Part shown: piece by piece, positions 27,625 to 36,290 of the stretch
Layout: every line of letters starts with the position of its first letter
How positions within the stretch are numbered: the stretch's first letter is position 1
Assembly (NCBI GenBank): GCA_964291505.2
Contig: OZ220216.1
Coordinates: forward strand, 1,922,001 to 1,986,000
Direction of reading: 5' to 3'
From: Kistimonas sp964291505
GTDB taxonomy: Bacteria > Pseudomonadota > Gammaproteobacteria > Pseudomonadales > Endozoicomonadaceae
DNA length: 64,000 nt
Notes under the pieces: model-generated
Seen by the model: the letters and a program-made list of their open reading frames with translations, nothing else
Database searches by the model: none
What the model was told of the DNA's origin: nothing
Made by a program: the position numbers and the translations under genes

Positions 27625-28158
27625 ATGTTTTTTGACCAGCAACTGCTCCACTCCCTGATTCGGGCCATACCCAACTGGCCCGAACCCGGCGTGACATTTC
27701 GCGATATCACGCCGCTGTTCCAGTCCCCCAAAGGGACGGAAATGATCATTAACACCCTGGCTGAACGTTATCGCGACCAGGACATCACCCATATCGGCGC
27801 ACTGGACGCCCGAGGCTTCTTGGTTGGCTCGCCACTGGCCTGCAAGCTGGGCCTGCCGCTGGTGATTTTCAGAAAACCCGGCAAACTGCCCTACGACGTG
27901 ATTCGCGAAGAGTATGAACTGGAGTACGGTTCTGCCGCACTCGAAATTCACACGGACGCACTGAAAAAGGGCGATCGCCTGCTGTTAGCCGATGACCTGA
28001 TTGCCACTGGCGGAACCCTGTGCGCTGCAGCCAGGCTGTGCCGCCGACTGGGCGCCGACCCCGTTGAAGCTGCTGCCATTATCGACCTCCCTGCACTGGG
28101 TGGTTCGAAGCGTCTCGACGCAGAAGGCATTCCGAGCTTCAGTCTTTGCAGCTATTGA
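27625..28158 (+). CDS. apt: adenine phosphoribosyltransferase
   Basis: A 177-residue purine salvage enzyme converting adenine and PRPP to AMP. It has the N-terminal IPNWPEPGVTFRDITPLF, the GALDARGFLVGSPLA segment, and the PRPP-binding loop LLADDLIATGGTL. Length and C-terminus (LDAEGIPSFSL) fit the family. It lies 23 bases after anr, the same order as in pseudomonads. Together with the deaminase-like gene upstream it handles adenine, but no direct link is shown. Confidence 0.95.
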   Translation: MFFDQQLLHSLIRAIPNWPEPGVTFRDITPLFQSPKGTEMIINTLAERYRDQDITHIGALDARGFLVGSPLACKLGLPLVIFRKPGKLPYDVIREEYELEYGSAALEIHTDALKKGDRLLLADDLIATGGTLCAAARLCRRLGADPVEAAAIIDLPALGGSKRLDAEGIPSFSLCSY

Positions 28159-28225
28159 TCAAGCTATTGGCATTACCGCCGATTCCCCGTTTATAGAACC
28201 TTTAAGGCAAGGAAGCCTGAAGACC

Positions 28226-28726
28226 ATGGGAATCTTCGCAGACGAATTCAGGGAGTATGTCGTCCAACCTACGCTAGACCATCTCGACATGCGATCACCT
28301 CTGGCAGAAAACCTGCTTCTGGGAACAGCTGCCGTCGAATCCGGTCTCGGCTCTCACCTCCATCTTGCCAATCATGCATCGCTCGGCATTTACCAGATCC
28401 GTCCTGAGACACATCGCAGAATCTGGGACACCTTCCTCTACAACCAGCATGAACTGGCCAGCAAAGTCAGGGGCCTGGCCAGTCAGCGAGAATTTCTGCT
28501 ACACCCACACGCAGAACTTGCCACTAACCTTTCCTATGCAACCGCCATTGCCTGGATGGTTTATCTGAGCGCCGCCCCAATGAGTGATGATCCGGAAACC
28601 GCCAATGATCCCCAACAGCTGGCCTCGCTCTGGCAGCAACATTACCAGAGCGAAAACAGTCACTCACCGGAAGCGTTTATCGAGCACTACAACCAACTTA
28701 TCCTCGGTAAGACGGTCGTCGCCTGA
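28226..28726 (+). CDS. lysozyme-like protein of phage type
   Basis: A 166-residue protein without a signal peptide. The central stretch AENLLLGTAAVESGLGSHL followed by ASLGIYQIRPETHRRIWDTFL has the lytic-transglycosylase pattern: a Glu after a hydrophobic helix, then a GxYQI motif. I have seen the closely similar GLYQMEP-type sequence in phage proteins. The ATG at 28226 is preceded by AAGGAAG about ten bases upstream. It lies 67 bases after apt and may be cotranscribed. Enzymatic activity is not established; it may be a domesticated prophage gene. Confidence 0.65.
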   Translation: MGIFADEFREYVVQPTLDHLDMRSPLAENLLLGTAAVESGLGSHLHLANHASLGIYQIRPETHRRIWDTFLYNQHELASKVRGLASQREFLLHPHAELATNLSYATAIAWMVYLSAAPMSDDPETANDPQQLASLWQQHYQSENSHSPEAFIEHYNQLILGKTVVA

Positions 28727-28744
28727 GATCCGTGAACGCCCGAA

Positions 28745-29074
28745 TCACTCCTGATTCCCCGCACATTTCACGCAGAGATCGGTATAGGGCATGATCTCCA
28801 GGCGGGCCATGGGAATTTCACTGCCGCACCCGGTACAGACTTCGTAATCGCCTTCCTCGATTCGCTCCAGCGCCTTCTGGATCAGGCGTAATTCAGCGAC
28901 CGCCTCATTACCCAAGGCATCCAGCACTTCGTCGTTTTCACGCTCCTGGGCCTGCTCCGACCAATCCGCACTGGCCTTTTGGGTCACATCCCGGGTAATG
29001 TTGGCGACACGCCGCTCCAGCTCATCCTGCCGCGTCTTCAGCCGCTGGCGAAACACCTCGTATTCTTTGTTCAT
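28745..29074 (-). CDS. DksA/TraR-family C4 zinc-finger protein
   Basis: A 109-residue protein with an N-terminal coiled-coil (about residues 1-75, including RQRLKTRQDELERRV) and a C-terminal four-Cys zinc finger CTGCGSEIPMARLEIMPYTDLCVKC. It resembles the small DksA-like proteins that bind the RNA polymerase secondary channel, but it is much shorter than true DksA. The coiled-coil tip lacks an obvious DxxDxA motif, so its effect on transcription is uncertain. It is convergent with the lysozyme-like gene, 18 bases apart. Confidence 0.85.
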   Translation of the reverse strand: MNKEYEVFRQRLKTRQDELERRVANITRDVTQKASADWSEQAQERENDEVLDALGNEAVAELRLIQKALERIEEGDYEVCTGCGSEIPMARLEIMPYTDLCVKCAGNQE

Positions 29075-29433
29075 TCGACTCCCTCTGTAGCTAACAAGAT
29101 CCCGCCCATTCCTATTCTAGTCAGACTGCCGGTCAGCACGGTTGATCTGAATCATGACCGGAATGATCAATATTGCGGAACAATAACCCCATCAAACCAG
29201 CCAAACAGTCTAGCAAAGCCCTATCCTGCCACAGCCTTTACAGACAGAAAATCTCCCGGGATTCACGGAAGCAAAAAAACTATGTATTAACCGCGTGCAC
29301 CTGCGGTCATGAATACCTGATTATTTGTGCCGGGGTCTTTATAATGCTGCGATATTTCATCACTGTGGTAACTGAGAACAGGTTGTCTGTTCATCACAGT
29401 GTGTCCACTGACACAACCAAGTATCCTGACTGT
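29075..29433. other. 359-base divergent intergenic region before ttcA
   Basis: No gene is supported. A TATAAT hexamer at 29340-29345 on the plus strand, with a poor -35 (CTGATT at 29317), could serve ttcA. The reading frame stays open upstream of ttcA but has no family-like residues. Nothing else was identified. Confidence 0.4.
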
Positions 29434-30366
29434 ATGCAGATTGAGACCCGAAGCGAAAAAGTCAATTTCAACAAGCTGCAGAAGCGCCTGCGCCGCCTGA
29501 CTGGTCAGGCTATTGCCGCCTATAACATGATTGAGGATGGCGACCGCATCATGTGCTGCCTGTCCGGCGGTAAAGACAGCTACGCCATGCTCGACATCCT
29601 GCTCAATCTGCAGAAATATGCCCCGGTAAGATTTGAACTGGTCGCCGTCAATCTGGATCAGAAACAACCCGGTTTTCCGGAACATGTACTCCCGGAATAC
29701 CTGGCCAGCCTGGGTGTTGAATACCGGATTATCGAAGAAGACACCTACAGCATCGTCAAGGACAAGGTGCCTGAGGGCAAGACCACCTGCGCACTCTGCT
29801 CACGCCTGCGCCGGGGCATTCTGTACCGCACAGCCACCGAACTCGGCGCGACCAAGATTGCCCTGGGCCATCACCGGGAAGACATCCTCGAAACTCTGTT
29901 CCTGAATATGTTCTACGGCGGCAAACTCAAGGCCATGCCGCCCAAACTGATCAGCGATGACGGCAAACACATTGTCATTCGCCCTCTGGCGTTCTGCCGG
30001 GAGAAAGATATTGCCAAGTTTGCGGAACTCAAGGAATTCCCGATCATCCCCTGCAACCTGTGTGGCTCACAGCCCAACCTCCAGCGCCAGACCATCAAGG
30101 GCATGATGACTGAATGGGATAAACGCTTCCCCGGCCGGATTGAAAGCATGTTCAGGGCAGTGACCAATGTCGCGCCCTCTCACCTGGCAGATAACAGGCT
30201 CTACGATTTCAGCAATCTGGTCCCACGGGGAGTTCCTGTTGAGGATGGCGATACAGCGTTCGACAAAGAAACCTTCCCGCTCCAATTTACTGCGGATAAT
30301 GATGAAGAGGCAGACGCTGAAGACAATATCATTAAACCGGTAAACATCATGGACCAACCAGCTTAA
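29434..30366 (+). CDS. ttcA: TtcA, tRNA 2-thiocytidine(32) synthetase
   Basis: A 310-residue PP-loop enzyme with an iron-sulfur cluster that thiolates cytidine 32 of certain tRNAs. Visible motifs are the ATP-binding SGGKDSY, CALCSRLRRG and PCNLCGSQ (the two CxxC pairs), and the ALGHHREDILETLFLNMFY block. ATG 29434 (MQIETRSEKVNFNKLQ) is the family-consistent start. A strong bidirectional terminator follows. Confidence 0.95.
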   Translation: MQIETRSEKVNFNKLQKRLRRLTGQAIAAYNMIEDGDRIMCCLSGGKDSYAMLDILLNLQKYAPVRFELVAVNLDQKQPGFPEHVLPEYLASLGVEYRIIEEDTYSIVKDKVPEGKTTCALCSRLRRGILYRTATELGATKIALGHHREDILETLFLNMFYGGKLKAMPPKLISDDGKHIVIRPLAFCREKDIAKFAELKEFPIIPCNLCGSQPNLQRQTIKGMMTEWDKRFPGRIESMFRAVTNVAPSHLADNRLYDFSNLVPRGVPVEDGDTAFDKETFPLQFTADNDEEADAEDNIIKPVNIMDQPA

Positions 30367-30371
30367 AATAA

Positions 30372-30399
30372 AAAAAGGGGCATCGAATGCCCCTTTTTA
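30372..30399. terminator. bidirectional terminator between ttcA and DUF547 gene
   Basis: A hairpin with arms AAAAAGGGGCAT and ATGCCCCTTTTT and a 3-base loop. A-rich and T-rich flanks on both strands let it end transcription from ttcA on the plus strand and from the DUF547 gene on the minus strand. Confidence 0.9.
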
Positions 30400-30406
30400 C
30401 TTTGAA

Positions 30407-31225
30407 CTATTTGCCACCAGCATCATTCAGATCCCAATCATAGTCGTAACGCACACGCCCCTTAAAAGTCGCCAGCTTATTATTGGCTTTCACGGCCGCG
30501 TATTGCTGCAGATGCGCCATCAATGACGGATAATCCACGAAATCAACGGCATACCAGTCATAAATCTTGGAAAGATACAGCGTTCCCCCCTCAAACCTGA
30601 CACCTTTGGCCTGATTGATAAACCGGCTGGCAGCCTTTTCCAGCTGTGTATCGATAGCTTCACCGGTGTAAGCCGAGGCCGCCAGATCAGGGCAGCCCAT
30701 GCTGGCACAGTTCACCGCATAGTGTATCCGCTTATCTTTCCAGATCGGCCGCAAAATACGGTGTTCAATATCATTCAGCGTTAACCGTTGCCCAGCCACA
30801 GTGACGATATCGTCATCCCAGGGGCCAAAGCTAAAAAAACCTTCGCCCAGCTTGCGAATAGACTTCACGGGATAGTGATCAAGAATTAGCCGAACCGTCA
30901 GTGCATTGTAGAGATTAATCCAGTACGCCATCTGCTCTCGACGGTTATAGACACGAGGATCAAGACCTGAAAGATACGCAAGATAATGATCAAGGCTGGC
31001 GCGATCTTCTGCAGACACACGACCATAATCAAACAGCCGCACATCAGGCTTTTCTATCAGGTACGCATCCAGCAAACGTTGCCATTCGACATGAGACATC
31101 ACTTCAACGCTAGTCTCATGACTTCGGTCCCACAGCGCCCAATACTCGCTTTTCGGTGCAGCAACCGCCACACCCGCCAGACACCAGACGATTATCCCTG
31201 ATAGCCAGTTACGCCACATGGGCAC
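30407..31225 (-). CDS. exported DUF547 protein
   Basis: A 272-residue protein with a Sec signal peptide (about residues 1-24, ending VAVAA). The DUF547 core includes REQMAYWINLYNALTVRLILDHYP, here only the key positions YWINLYNA and L-x-L-D-H-Y-P, plus IHYAVNCASMGCPDL with conserved Cys residues and the AYTGEAIDTQLEKAA helix. Function of the family is unknown; the His/Cys/Asn set suggests a papain-like fold enzyme. It lies 38 bases after the Bax-like gene and may share its transcript. Confidence 0.85.
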   Translation of the reverse strand: MPMWRNWLSGIIVWCLAGVAVAAPKSEYWALWDRSHETSVEVMSHVEWQRLLDAYLIEKPDVRLFDYGRVSAEDRASLDHYLAYLSGLDPRVYNRREQMAYWINLYNALTVRLILDHYPVKSIRKLGEGFFSFGPWDDDIVTVAGQRLTLNDIEHRILRPIWKDKRIHYAVNCASMGCPDLAASAYTGEAIDTQLEKAASRFINQAKGVRFEGGTLYLSKIYDWYAVDFVDYPSLMAHLQQYAAVKANNKLATFKGRVRYDYDWDLNDAGGK

Positions 31226-31263
31226 TCCTCCCCCTTCAGTTCGACTTTCTTGAACTTATTGGA

Positions 31264-32097
31264 CTATCCAGCCTCCGGACTGGCAGGTGCCGCGAGCGCG
31301 ACATCGTATTTTTCAAGGCCATTACCCGTGATCATCGCCATCAGTTCGTGGACATAGGCTTCGCCCCGCTGGGAATAGCGCACCAGCCCCGGAGATAAAT
31401 ACAGTCCGGTAACCGGCTTGTTGTCCCGACGCGCCTCTGCACGCAAGGCGCGGAGGTCTGCATACTGACGATGGCTATTGATATTCAGGAGATAAGCCGC
31501 CACGGAGTCAGAGACAGAATCAAATTTCCTGACTTCATGATCAGCCCCTTCGCTGCGCTGTGTGGGTACCAAGCCACACCCTTTACTGAAACACCACTGC
31601 CCGAACAGATTATTCCCTTCACGGGCAAAACGGGATGTTCCCCAGGCCGATTCATTGGCAGCCTGGGCCAGCGCCAGCGAAACAGGCAGTGTATCGACAC
31701 GATCAAGCAAGGCGGTATACCACTGCGGCGTTAATTCGTCCGCCATAGAAAGACGGTATTTTTTCGCAATAGTGGTCAGCCACGCCTTATCTGTTTCACT
31801 CAATGAGGATCGACCGGACAACTGCTCGATACGTGTTCGTTCGACGGCAATTTTCTGGTTTTCAGCATCAACAATGGGCTGCATATAACCAAAAAACGCT
31901 GCCTTTTTCGCTTTAACATCCTGAATACTGCCAAAATCGGGCAGTTCACTGTTAATCACCGGCTCGCTGGTCACAACGGGGGCTGTATCAGTACTTTCCG
32001 CCCGCTGATTGAGAACAGAATTGACCAGCAGCGCCGTCAACACCAGTAACAGCAGCAATACCGCTGCCATCTTGCCTAATCCCTGCTTCGCCGACAT
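31264..32097 (-). CDS. Bax-like glucosaminidase-domain membrane protein
   Basis: A 277-residue protein with an N-terminal membrane anchor (about residues 8-28) and a C-terminal mannosyl-glycoprotein endo-beta-N-acetylglucosaminidase-like domain: LALAQAANESAWGTSRFA contains the catalytic Glu, followed by NNLFGQWCF and SVAAYLLNINSHRQY. This is the pattern of E. coli Bax, a predicted peptidoglycan hydrolase facing the periplasm. Length is typical. Confidence 0.87.
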   Translation of the reverse strand: MSAKQGLGKMAAVLLLLLVLTALLVNSVLNQRAESTDTAPVVTSEPVINSELPDFGSIQDVKAKKAAFFGYMQPIVDAENQKIAVERTRIEQLSGRSSLSETDKAWLTTIAKKYRLSMADELTPQWYTALLDRVDTLPVSLALAQAANESAWGTSRFAREGNNLFGQWCFSKGCGLVPTQRSEGADHEVRKFDSVSDSVAAYLLNINSHRQYADLRALRAEARRDNKPVTGLYLSPGLVRYSQRGEAYVHELMAMITGNGLEKYDVALAAPASPEAG

Positions 32098-32288
32098 AGC
32101 ACCTCATGCTTTTAGCTAATTTAACGAGATAAAACAGTTTTTCATACAATGCAGACTATTGCCATCCGGAGCCTCGCCTGTTCTACTGTTTGTTAGCAGT
32201 ATTGACAATTGACCCACAACCAAAAACAGACAAGCCAGCTCATGAGCAGTCCAGGAATTTCCTGATCGACTGGCAAGGAGGCAGAATC

Positions 32289-32891
32289 ATGGCGCTTCAT
32301 GTTTGGGGATTATTCACGCATCCTGACCGGGAATGGCGCAGTATCCGTGAAGAAAAATCCTCTGTGATCAAAACCTATATGGCCAATGTGGTTGTCCTGG
32401 CGGCGATCCCCGCCATATGCACCTATTTTGGCACCACTGTAACCGGCTGGTCTCTGGCGGGCAGTGAAGAGGTAGTGCGGCTAACCTCTGATAGCGCGGC
32501 CTCCATGGCCCTGCTGGCTTACCTGGCCATGCTGTCAGGTGTCTATGTGATGGGTCGGGCGATTCACTGGATGGCACAGACGTATGACTGCTTCCCCACT
32601 ATCAGTCAGTGCGTCACCTTCGCCTCCTATACTACCACCCCCCTGTTTCTTGCCGGCCTGATCGGCCTCTACCCCTCCCTCTGGCTGATGATGCTGGTAG
32701 GACTGATGGCAGCCAGCTGGTCCACTTACCTGCTCTATTCCGGCCTGCCGGTCTTTATGAATATCAGCAAAGAACAGGGCTTTGTCTTTTCCAGCTCAAT
32801 CCTCTGTATTGCCCTGGTGGTACTGGTGGCCATTCTAGCCATTACCGTCGTTCTGTGGAGTATCGGAGTCGGCCCCATCTACACCACCTGA
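32289..32891 (+). CDS. Yip1-family (DUF1282) membrane protein
   Basis: A 200-residue integral membrane protein. The N-terminal VWGLFTHPDREWRSIREEK is the YIP1/DUF1282 entry motif, followed by five hydrophobic helices with the MGRAIHWMAQTYDCFPTISQC loop. ATG 32289 has a strong AAGGAGG eight bases upstream, which decides the start over an in-frame ATG at 32190. Function is unknown in bacteria. It is monocistronic in appearance. Confidence 0.85.
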   Translation: MALHVWGLFTHPDREWRSIREEKSSVIKTYMANVVVLAAIPAICTYFGTTVTGWSLAGSEEVVRLTSDSAASMALLAYLAMLSGVYVMGRAIHWMAQTYDCFPTISQCVTFASYTTTPLFLAGLIGLYPSLWLMMLVGLMAASWSTYLLYSGLPVFMNISKEQGFVFSSSILCIALVVLVAILAITVVLWSIGVGPIYTT

Positions 32892-33033
32892 GCTGCCCGG
32901 GAGGCTGGCAGCACAGCCGCCTCCCCGATCCGCCACTAATCCGCATTTCTGCTACGTACAGTTGCCTCGACCGGACGATACGTCCAATTACGGCTAGTAT
33001 CCATGGCCTTACGCAAGGCATGATCGTATCAAC

Positions 33034-33603
33034 ATGAGAAAGGTTTATCGTTTACCGGTACTAAGGGCAGTCGCCGTGAGCCAGATTGAGCAGGACATCA
33101 ATAGACGCATTCACCAGCTAATCCGCAAAGCGTCTCACTATTACGATATTCCTTTCCCTCCCCCGGTCATCCTGATGGATTTGCTCGGTAGCGACGCCGG
33201 GCAGGCACTCCCAGGCAAGAACCGGCTAAGATTCAACCCTGCCCTCTACCGGCAAAATCCTACCCACTTTGTCCATCATATCGTTGCCCATGAGGTGGCA
33301 CACCTGATCGCAGCCAAGGTTTACGGCCACCGGATAAAGCCCCATGGAAAGGAGTGGCAGGCCGTCATGACGTTGTTTCAGGTGCCCCCCGAACGCTGCC
33401 ACAGCTACGACATACGTCATTCAGGACGACACCATTTCATCTATGGCTGTGACTGCCCAGAGCGGGAAATTCCACTAACCGCTATTCGCCACAACCGAAT
33501 TCAACGCGGTGTTAAATATCACTGCCGACACTGCGGCTCAGTACTGACATTCCGTTTTGACGCCCGCAACGCCAAACAACAGTCAATTCCAAAGACGGCC
33601 TGA
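33034..33603 (+). CDS. SprT-like zinc metalloprotein
   Basis: A 189-residue SprT/Spartan-like protein. The zinc site is HHIVAHEVAHLIAAKVYGH (HEVAH motif) with a downstream His in HGKEWQAVM, and a C-terminal zinc ribbon shows YGCDCPE and HCRHCGSVLTF Cys pairs. Spartan relatives cleave DNA-protein crosslinks; the bacterial SprT role is not settled. It is convergent with recQ, 7 bases apart. Confidence 0.9.
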   Translation: MRKVYRLPVLRAVAVSQIEQDINRRIHQLIRKASHYYDIPFPPPVILMDLLGSDAGQALPGKNRLRFNPALYRQNPTHFVHHIVAHEVAHLIAAKVYGHRIKPHGKEWQAVMTLFQVPPERCHSYDIRHSGRHHFIYGCDCPEREIPLTAIRHNRIQRGVKYHCRHCGSVLTFRFDARNAKQQSIPKTA

Positions 33604-33610
33604 GCAGCCC

Positions 33611-35458
33611 TCACACGAGGGCATCCTCGGCCTGGTCAACATTAACGGAAGAGGCTTCAAACACTCTTAGCACTGTCAGGAATTCATCGCCATAAGCCAG
33701 CAACTTTCGCTGACCAACACCGGACACCTGCTCCATCTCGGTAAGACTCGCGGGACGACGCCGAATCATTTCACGCAGCGTTGAATCATGGAAAATCATA
33801 TAGGGAGGAATACCCTGTGCCTTGGCAAGCTCCCGGCGCACCTCCCGCAACGCATCCCAGAGTGGCTCATCTTCCGGATGGACTTCAACCACTTTCCCAA
33901 TGCTATCGCGGGTTTCACGCGCCTCTTGCACCTCATAGCGATCCCGTCGCAGCATCAACACTTCATCGCCGCGCAGGAGTGGACGGCTTGTTTCTGACAA
34001 CTGCAAACCGCCATGCTCCTCAATAACACTGAGAAAACCACGCGCAACCAACTGACGATACACGGAACGCCACTGCTTCTGGCTGAGGTCACGACCAATC
34101 CCAAAGGTCGACAACTGACCATGCCCCAACTGCTTGACCCGGGCATTCTCCCGTCCCATCAGCACATCCACCAGATGGGTAACCCCATAACGCTGGCCGG
34201 TTCGATAGACATTCGACAGAGCTTTCCTGGCCGCATCGGTGGCATCCCAGGTCACGACCGGTTCCGCACACAAGTCACAATGCCCACAGGGTTCATCCAG
34301 CGCCTCGTCAAAATAGGCCAGAAGCGCCTGTCGGCGACAACCACTGATTTCACAAAATGCCAGCATGGACTCCAGCTTCTGCTTCTCAACATTGCGAACA
34401 GAAACATCTGCACTGGACTGTGACAACATCTGCCCCAGAATAATGACATCCTGTAATCCATACGCCAGCCACGCCGTTGCCGGCAAACCGTCACGCCCGG
34501 CGCGGCCGGTTTCCTGGTAATAGGCCTCGATACTACGTGGCAGATCCATGTGCGCGACAAAGCGGACATCCGGCTTGTCCACCCCCATACCAAAGGCCAC
34601 TGTTGCCACCATAATCAGCCCTTCCTCATTATGGAAAAGGTGCTGGTTGCGGGAACGCGTTTCCGGTGTCATACCGGCATGGTAAGGCAGAGCACGAATA
34701 CCGTGATTATTCAGCCATTCAGACAGCTCTTCGACCTTTTTCCGGGAAATGCAATAAACAATGCCAGACTCCCCGGGGTGATCCTTCAAAATAAACGCAT
34801 GCAACTGCTGCTTGGCCTGACGCTTCTGGGAAATCCGGTAAAAGATATTGGGGCGATCGAAACTGCCAACGAATGACTCTGCCTGGTTCAGCGCCAGGCG
34901 TTCAATGATCTCATTCCGGGTGCGACTGTCCGCCGTGGCGGTCAATGCCACCCGAGGCACACCGGGGAAACGCTGCCCCAGCACGGCGAGTTGCAGGTAT
35001 TCCGGCCGGAAGTCATGCCCCCACTGGGACACACAATGGGCTTCATCAATGGCAAAAAGCGCGACCGTAATCTGCTCCAGAATCGCCATCATGCGCGGCA
35101 TCAGCAGACGCTCAGGCGCTACATAGAGGAGATCCAGCTCCCCACGCACAAGATCCTCTTCCGTCTGCATCTGGTCCTGCACAGGCATCGCCGAGTTAAG
35201 GCACCCAACCCGCACTCCCAACTGGTTCAGGCTTCTTACCTGGTCTTCCATCAGGGCGATCAAGGGCGAAACCACCACTGCGGTACCAGGCCTTATCAAG
35301 GCCGGCACCTGGTAACAAAGACTCTTGCCGCCACCGGTCGGCATCAGTACCAGCGCATCCCCACCGGCCAGCACGCGCCGGATCACCGGTTCCTGCTGAC
35401 CACGAAATGCCGTAAAACCAAAGGTATTATGGAGAACTTCAAGTGCCTTGTCGGACAT
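33611..35458 (-). CDS. recQ: RecQ DNA helicase
   Basis: A 615-residue superfamily 2 helicase. In order it has Walker A MPTGGGKSLCYQ, the DEAH box AIDEAHCVSQWGHDFRPEY, the motif VI region QETGRAGRDG, a zinc-binding region (CEISGCRRQ to CGHCDLC), a winged helix, and a C-terminal HRDC domain ending near the stop. It unwinds recombination intermediates and acts in the RecFOR pathway; recR lies 5 kb away. Length matches E. coli RecQ. Confidence 0.96.
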   Translation of the reverse strand: MSDKALEVLHNTFGFTAFRGQQEPVIRRVLAGGDALVLMPTGGGKSLCYQVPALIRPGTAVVVSPLIALMEDQVRSLNQLGVRVGCLNSAMPVQDQMQTEEDLVRGELDLLYVAPERLLMPRMMAILEQITVALFAIDEAHCVSQWGHDFRPEYLQLAVLGQRFPGVPRVALTATADSRTRNEIIERLALNQAESFVGSFDRPNIFYRISQKRQAKQQLHAFILKDHPGESGIVYCISRKKVEELSEWLNNHGIRALPYHAGMTPETRSRNQHLFHNEEGLIMVATVAFGMGVDKPDVRFVAHMDLPRSIEAYYQETGRAGRDGLPATAWLAYGLQDVIILGQMLSQSSADVSVRNVEKQKLESMLAFCEISGCRRQALLAYFDEALDEPCGHCDLCAEPVVTWDATDAARKALSNVYRTGQRYGVTHLVDVLMGRENARVKQLGHGQLSTFGIGRDLSQKQWRSVYRQLVARGFLSVIEEHGGLQLSETSRPLLRGDEVLMLRRDRYEVQEARETRDSIGKVVEVHPEDEPLWDALREVRRELAKAQGIPPYMIFHDSTLREMIRRRPASLTEMEQVSGVGQRKLLAYGDEFLTVLRVFEASSVNVDQAEDALV

Positions 35459-35629
35459 TCAGTACCTTACACCAGGATCAGAACCACGACCGTAAGACCC
35501 GCAACAATGCAATCTGTCAGACGGTTTAACAAGCCAGGCAGTATACACTTTGCTTGAGCGACGTGCTGCCCTAGAATGCGCCCATCTGGCAAACCGATTG
35601 CCATCTTAATTCTTTTTGAGGTTATTCCT

Positions 35630-36220
35630 TTGGATATGCACCATCAGCACCTTGCCGATTTCCTGACCGAGCTGGCCGGCGACCGCGAGACCGAACAGCA
35701 GGAAGATGTCATGGATTACCGTTCTGCCCATGGTTTTCTCACTGGTCTGGTTGTTGGCCCGGTGTCCGTGGACGACATCACCGCACTGGATTACATGACA
35801 GCGGGTCTAACAGACAAAGCCTCCCCGGAGGCTCAGAACAACGCCCTCAACAGCATCCGGATCATCCGCTCAGAGATTGACCGTCAGCTCAACAGCGATG
35901 AAGATGAACTGGAAATCCCCGCTGAAGTAGAAGCTAACCAGTCCCCGATGGATTCCCCACTGGCAGACTGGTGCACCGGTTTCGTTGAGGCCCATTTTGA
36001 ACATGAAGAACACTGGCTGGATACCCATGAGCAGGAAGTGGCCGAACTACTGCTCCCCGTGATGACCATTTCCGGCGTATTCAGTGATGAGCCGGAGTTC
36101 CGCGAGATCAGCGCCAACGAAGACTTGGTCATTGATATGTGTGAACAGCTCCCCGACATCCTGGTCGAAATGTACCTGCTGTTCCATAGTGCCGACGAGA
36201 AGAAAGGCGGCAGACAATAA
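35630..36220 (+). CDS. YecA/UPF0149-family protein
   Basis: A protein of about 196 residues of the YgfB/YecA (UPF0149) family: DYRSAHGFLTGLVVGPV near the N-terminus, a central SPLADWCTGFVEAHF, and a C-terminal acidic helix. No SEC-A zinc-finger tail is seen. A GAGG at 35618 is eight bases before a TTG at 35630 and fourteen before an ATG at 35636, so TTG is the better-spaced start, differing by two residues. Function is unknown. Confidence 0.82.
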   Translation: MDMHHQHLADFLTELAGDRETEQQEDVMDYRSAHGFLTGLVVGPVSVDDITALDYMTAGLTDKASPEAQNNALNSIRIIRSEIDRQLNSDEDELEIPAEVEANQSPMDSPLADWCTGFVEAHFEHEEHWLDTHEQEVAELLLPVMTISGVFSDEPEFREISANEDLVIDMCEQLPDILVEMYLLFHSADEKKGGRQ

Positions 36221-36227
36221 CGAAAAT

Positions 36228-36263
36228 GGGTATTGGTTACGTGTTAGCACGAGACCAATACCC
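36228..36263. terminator. convergent-gene hairpin
   Basis: The perfect 10-bp arms GGGTATTGGT and ACCAATACCC enclose a 16-base loop, between the stops of the UPF0149 gene and the convergent PstS-OmpA gene. No long T-run follows on either strand, so termination strength is uncertain. Confidence 0.5.
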
Positions 36264-36290
36264 TCTCAACCAGCCCATAGAAGCACCTGC

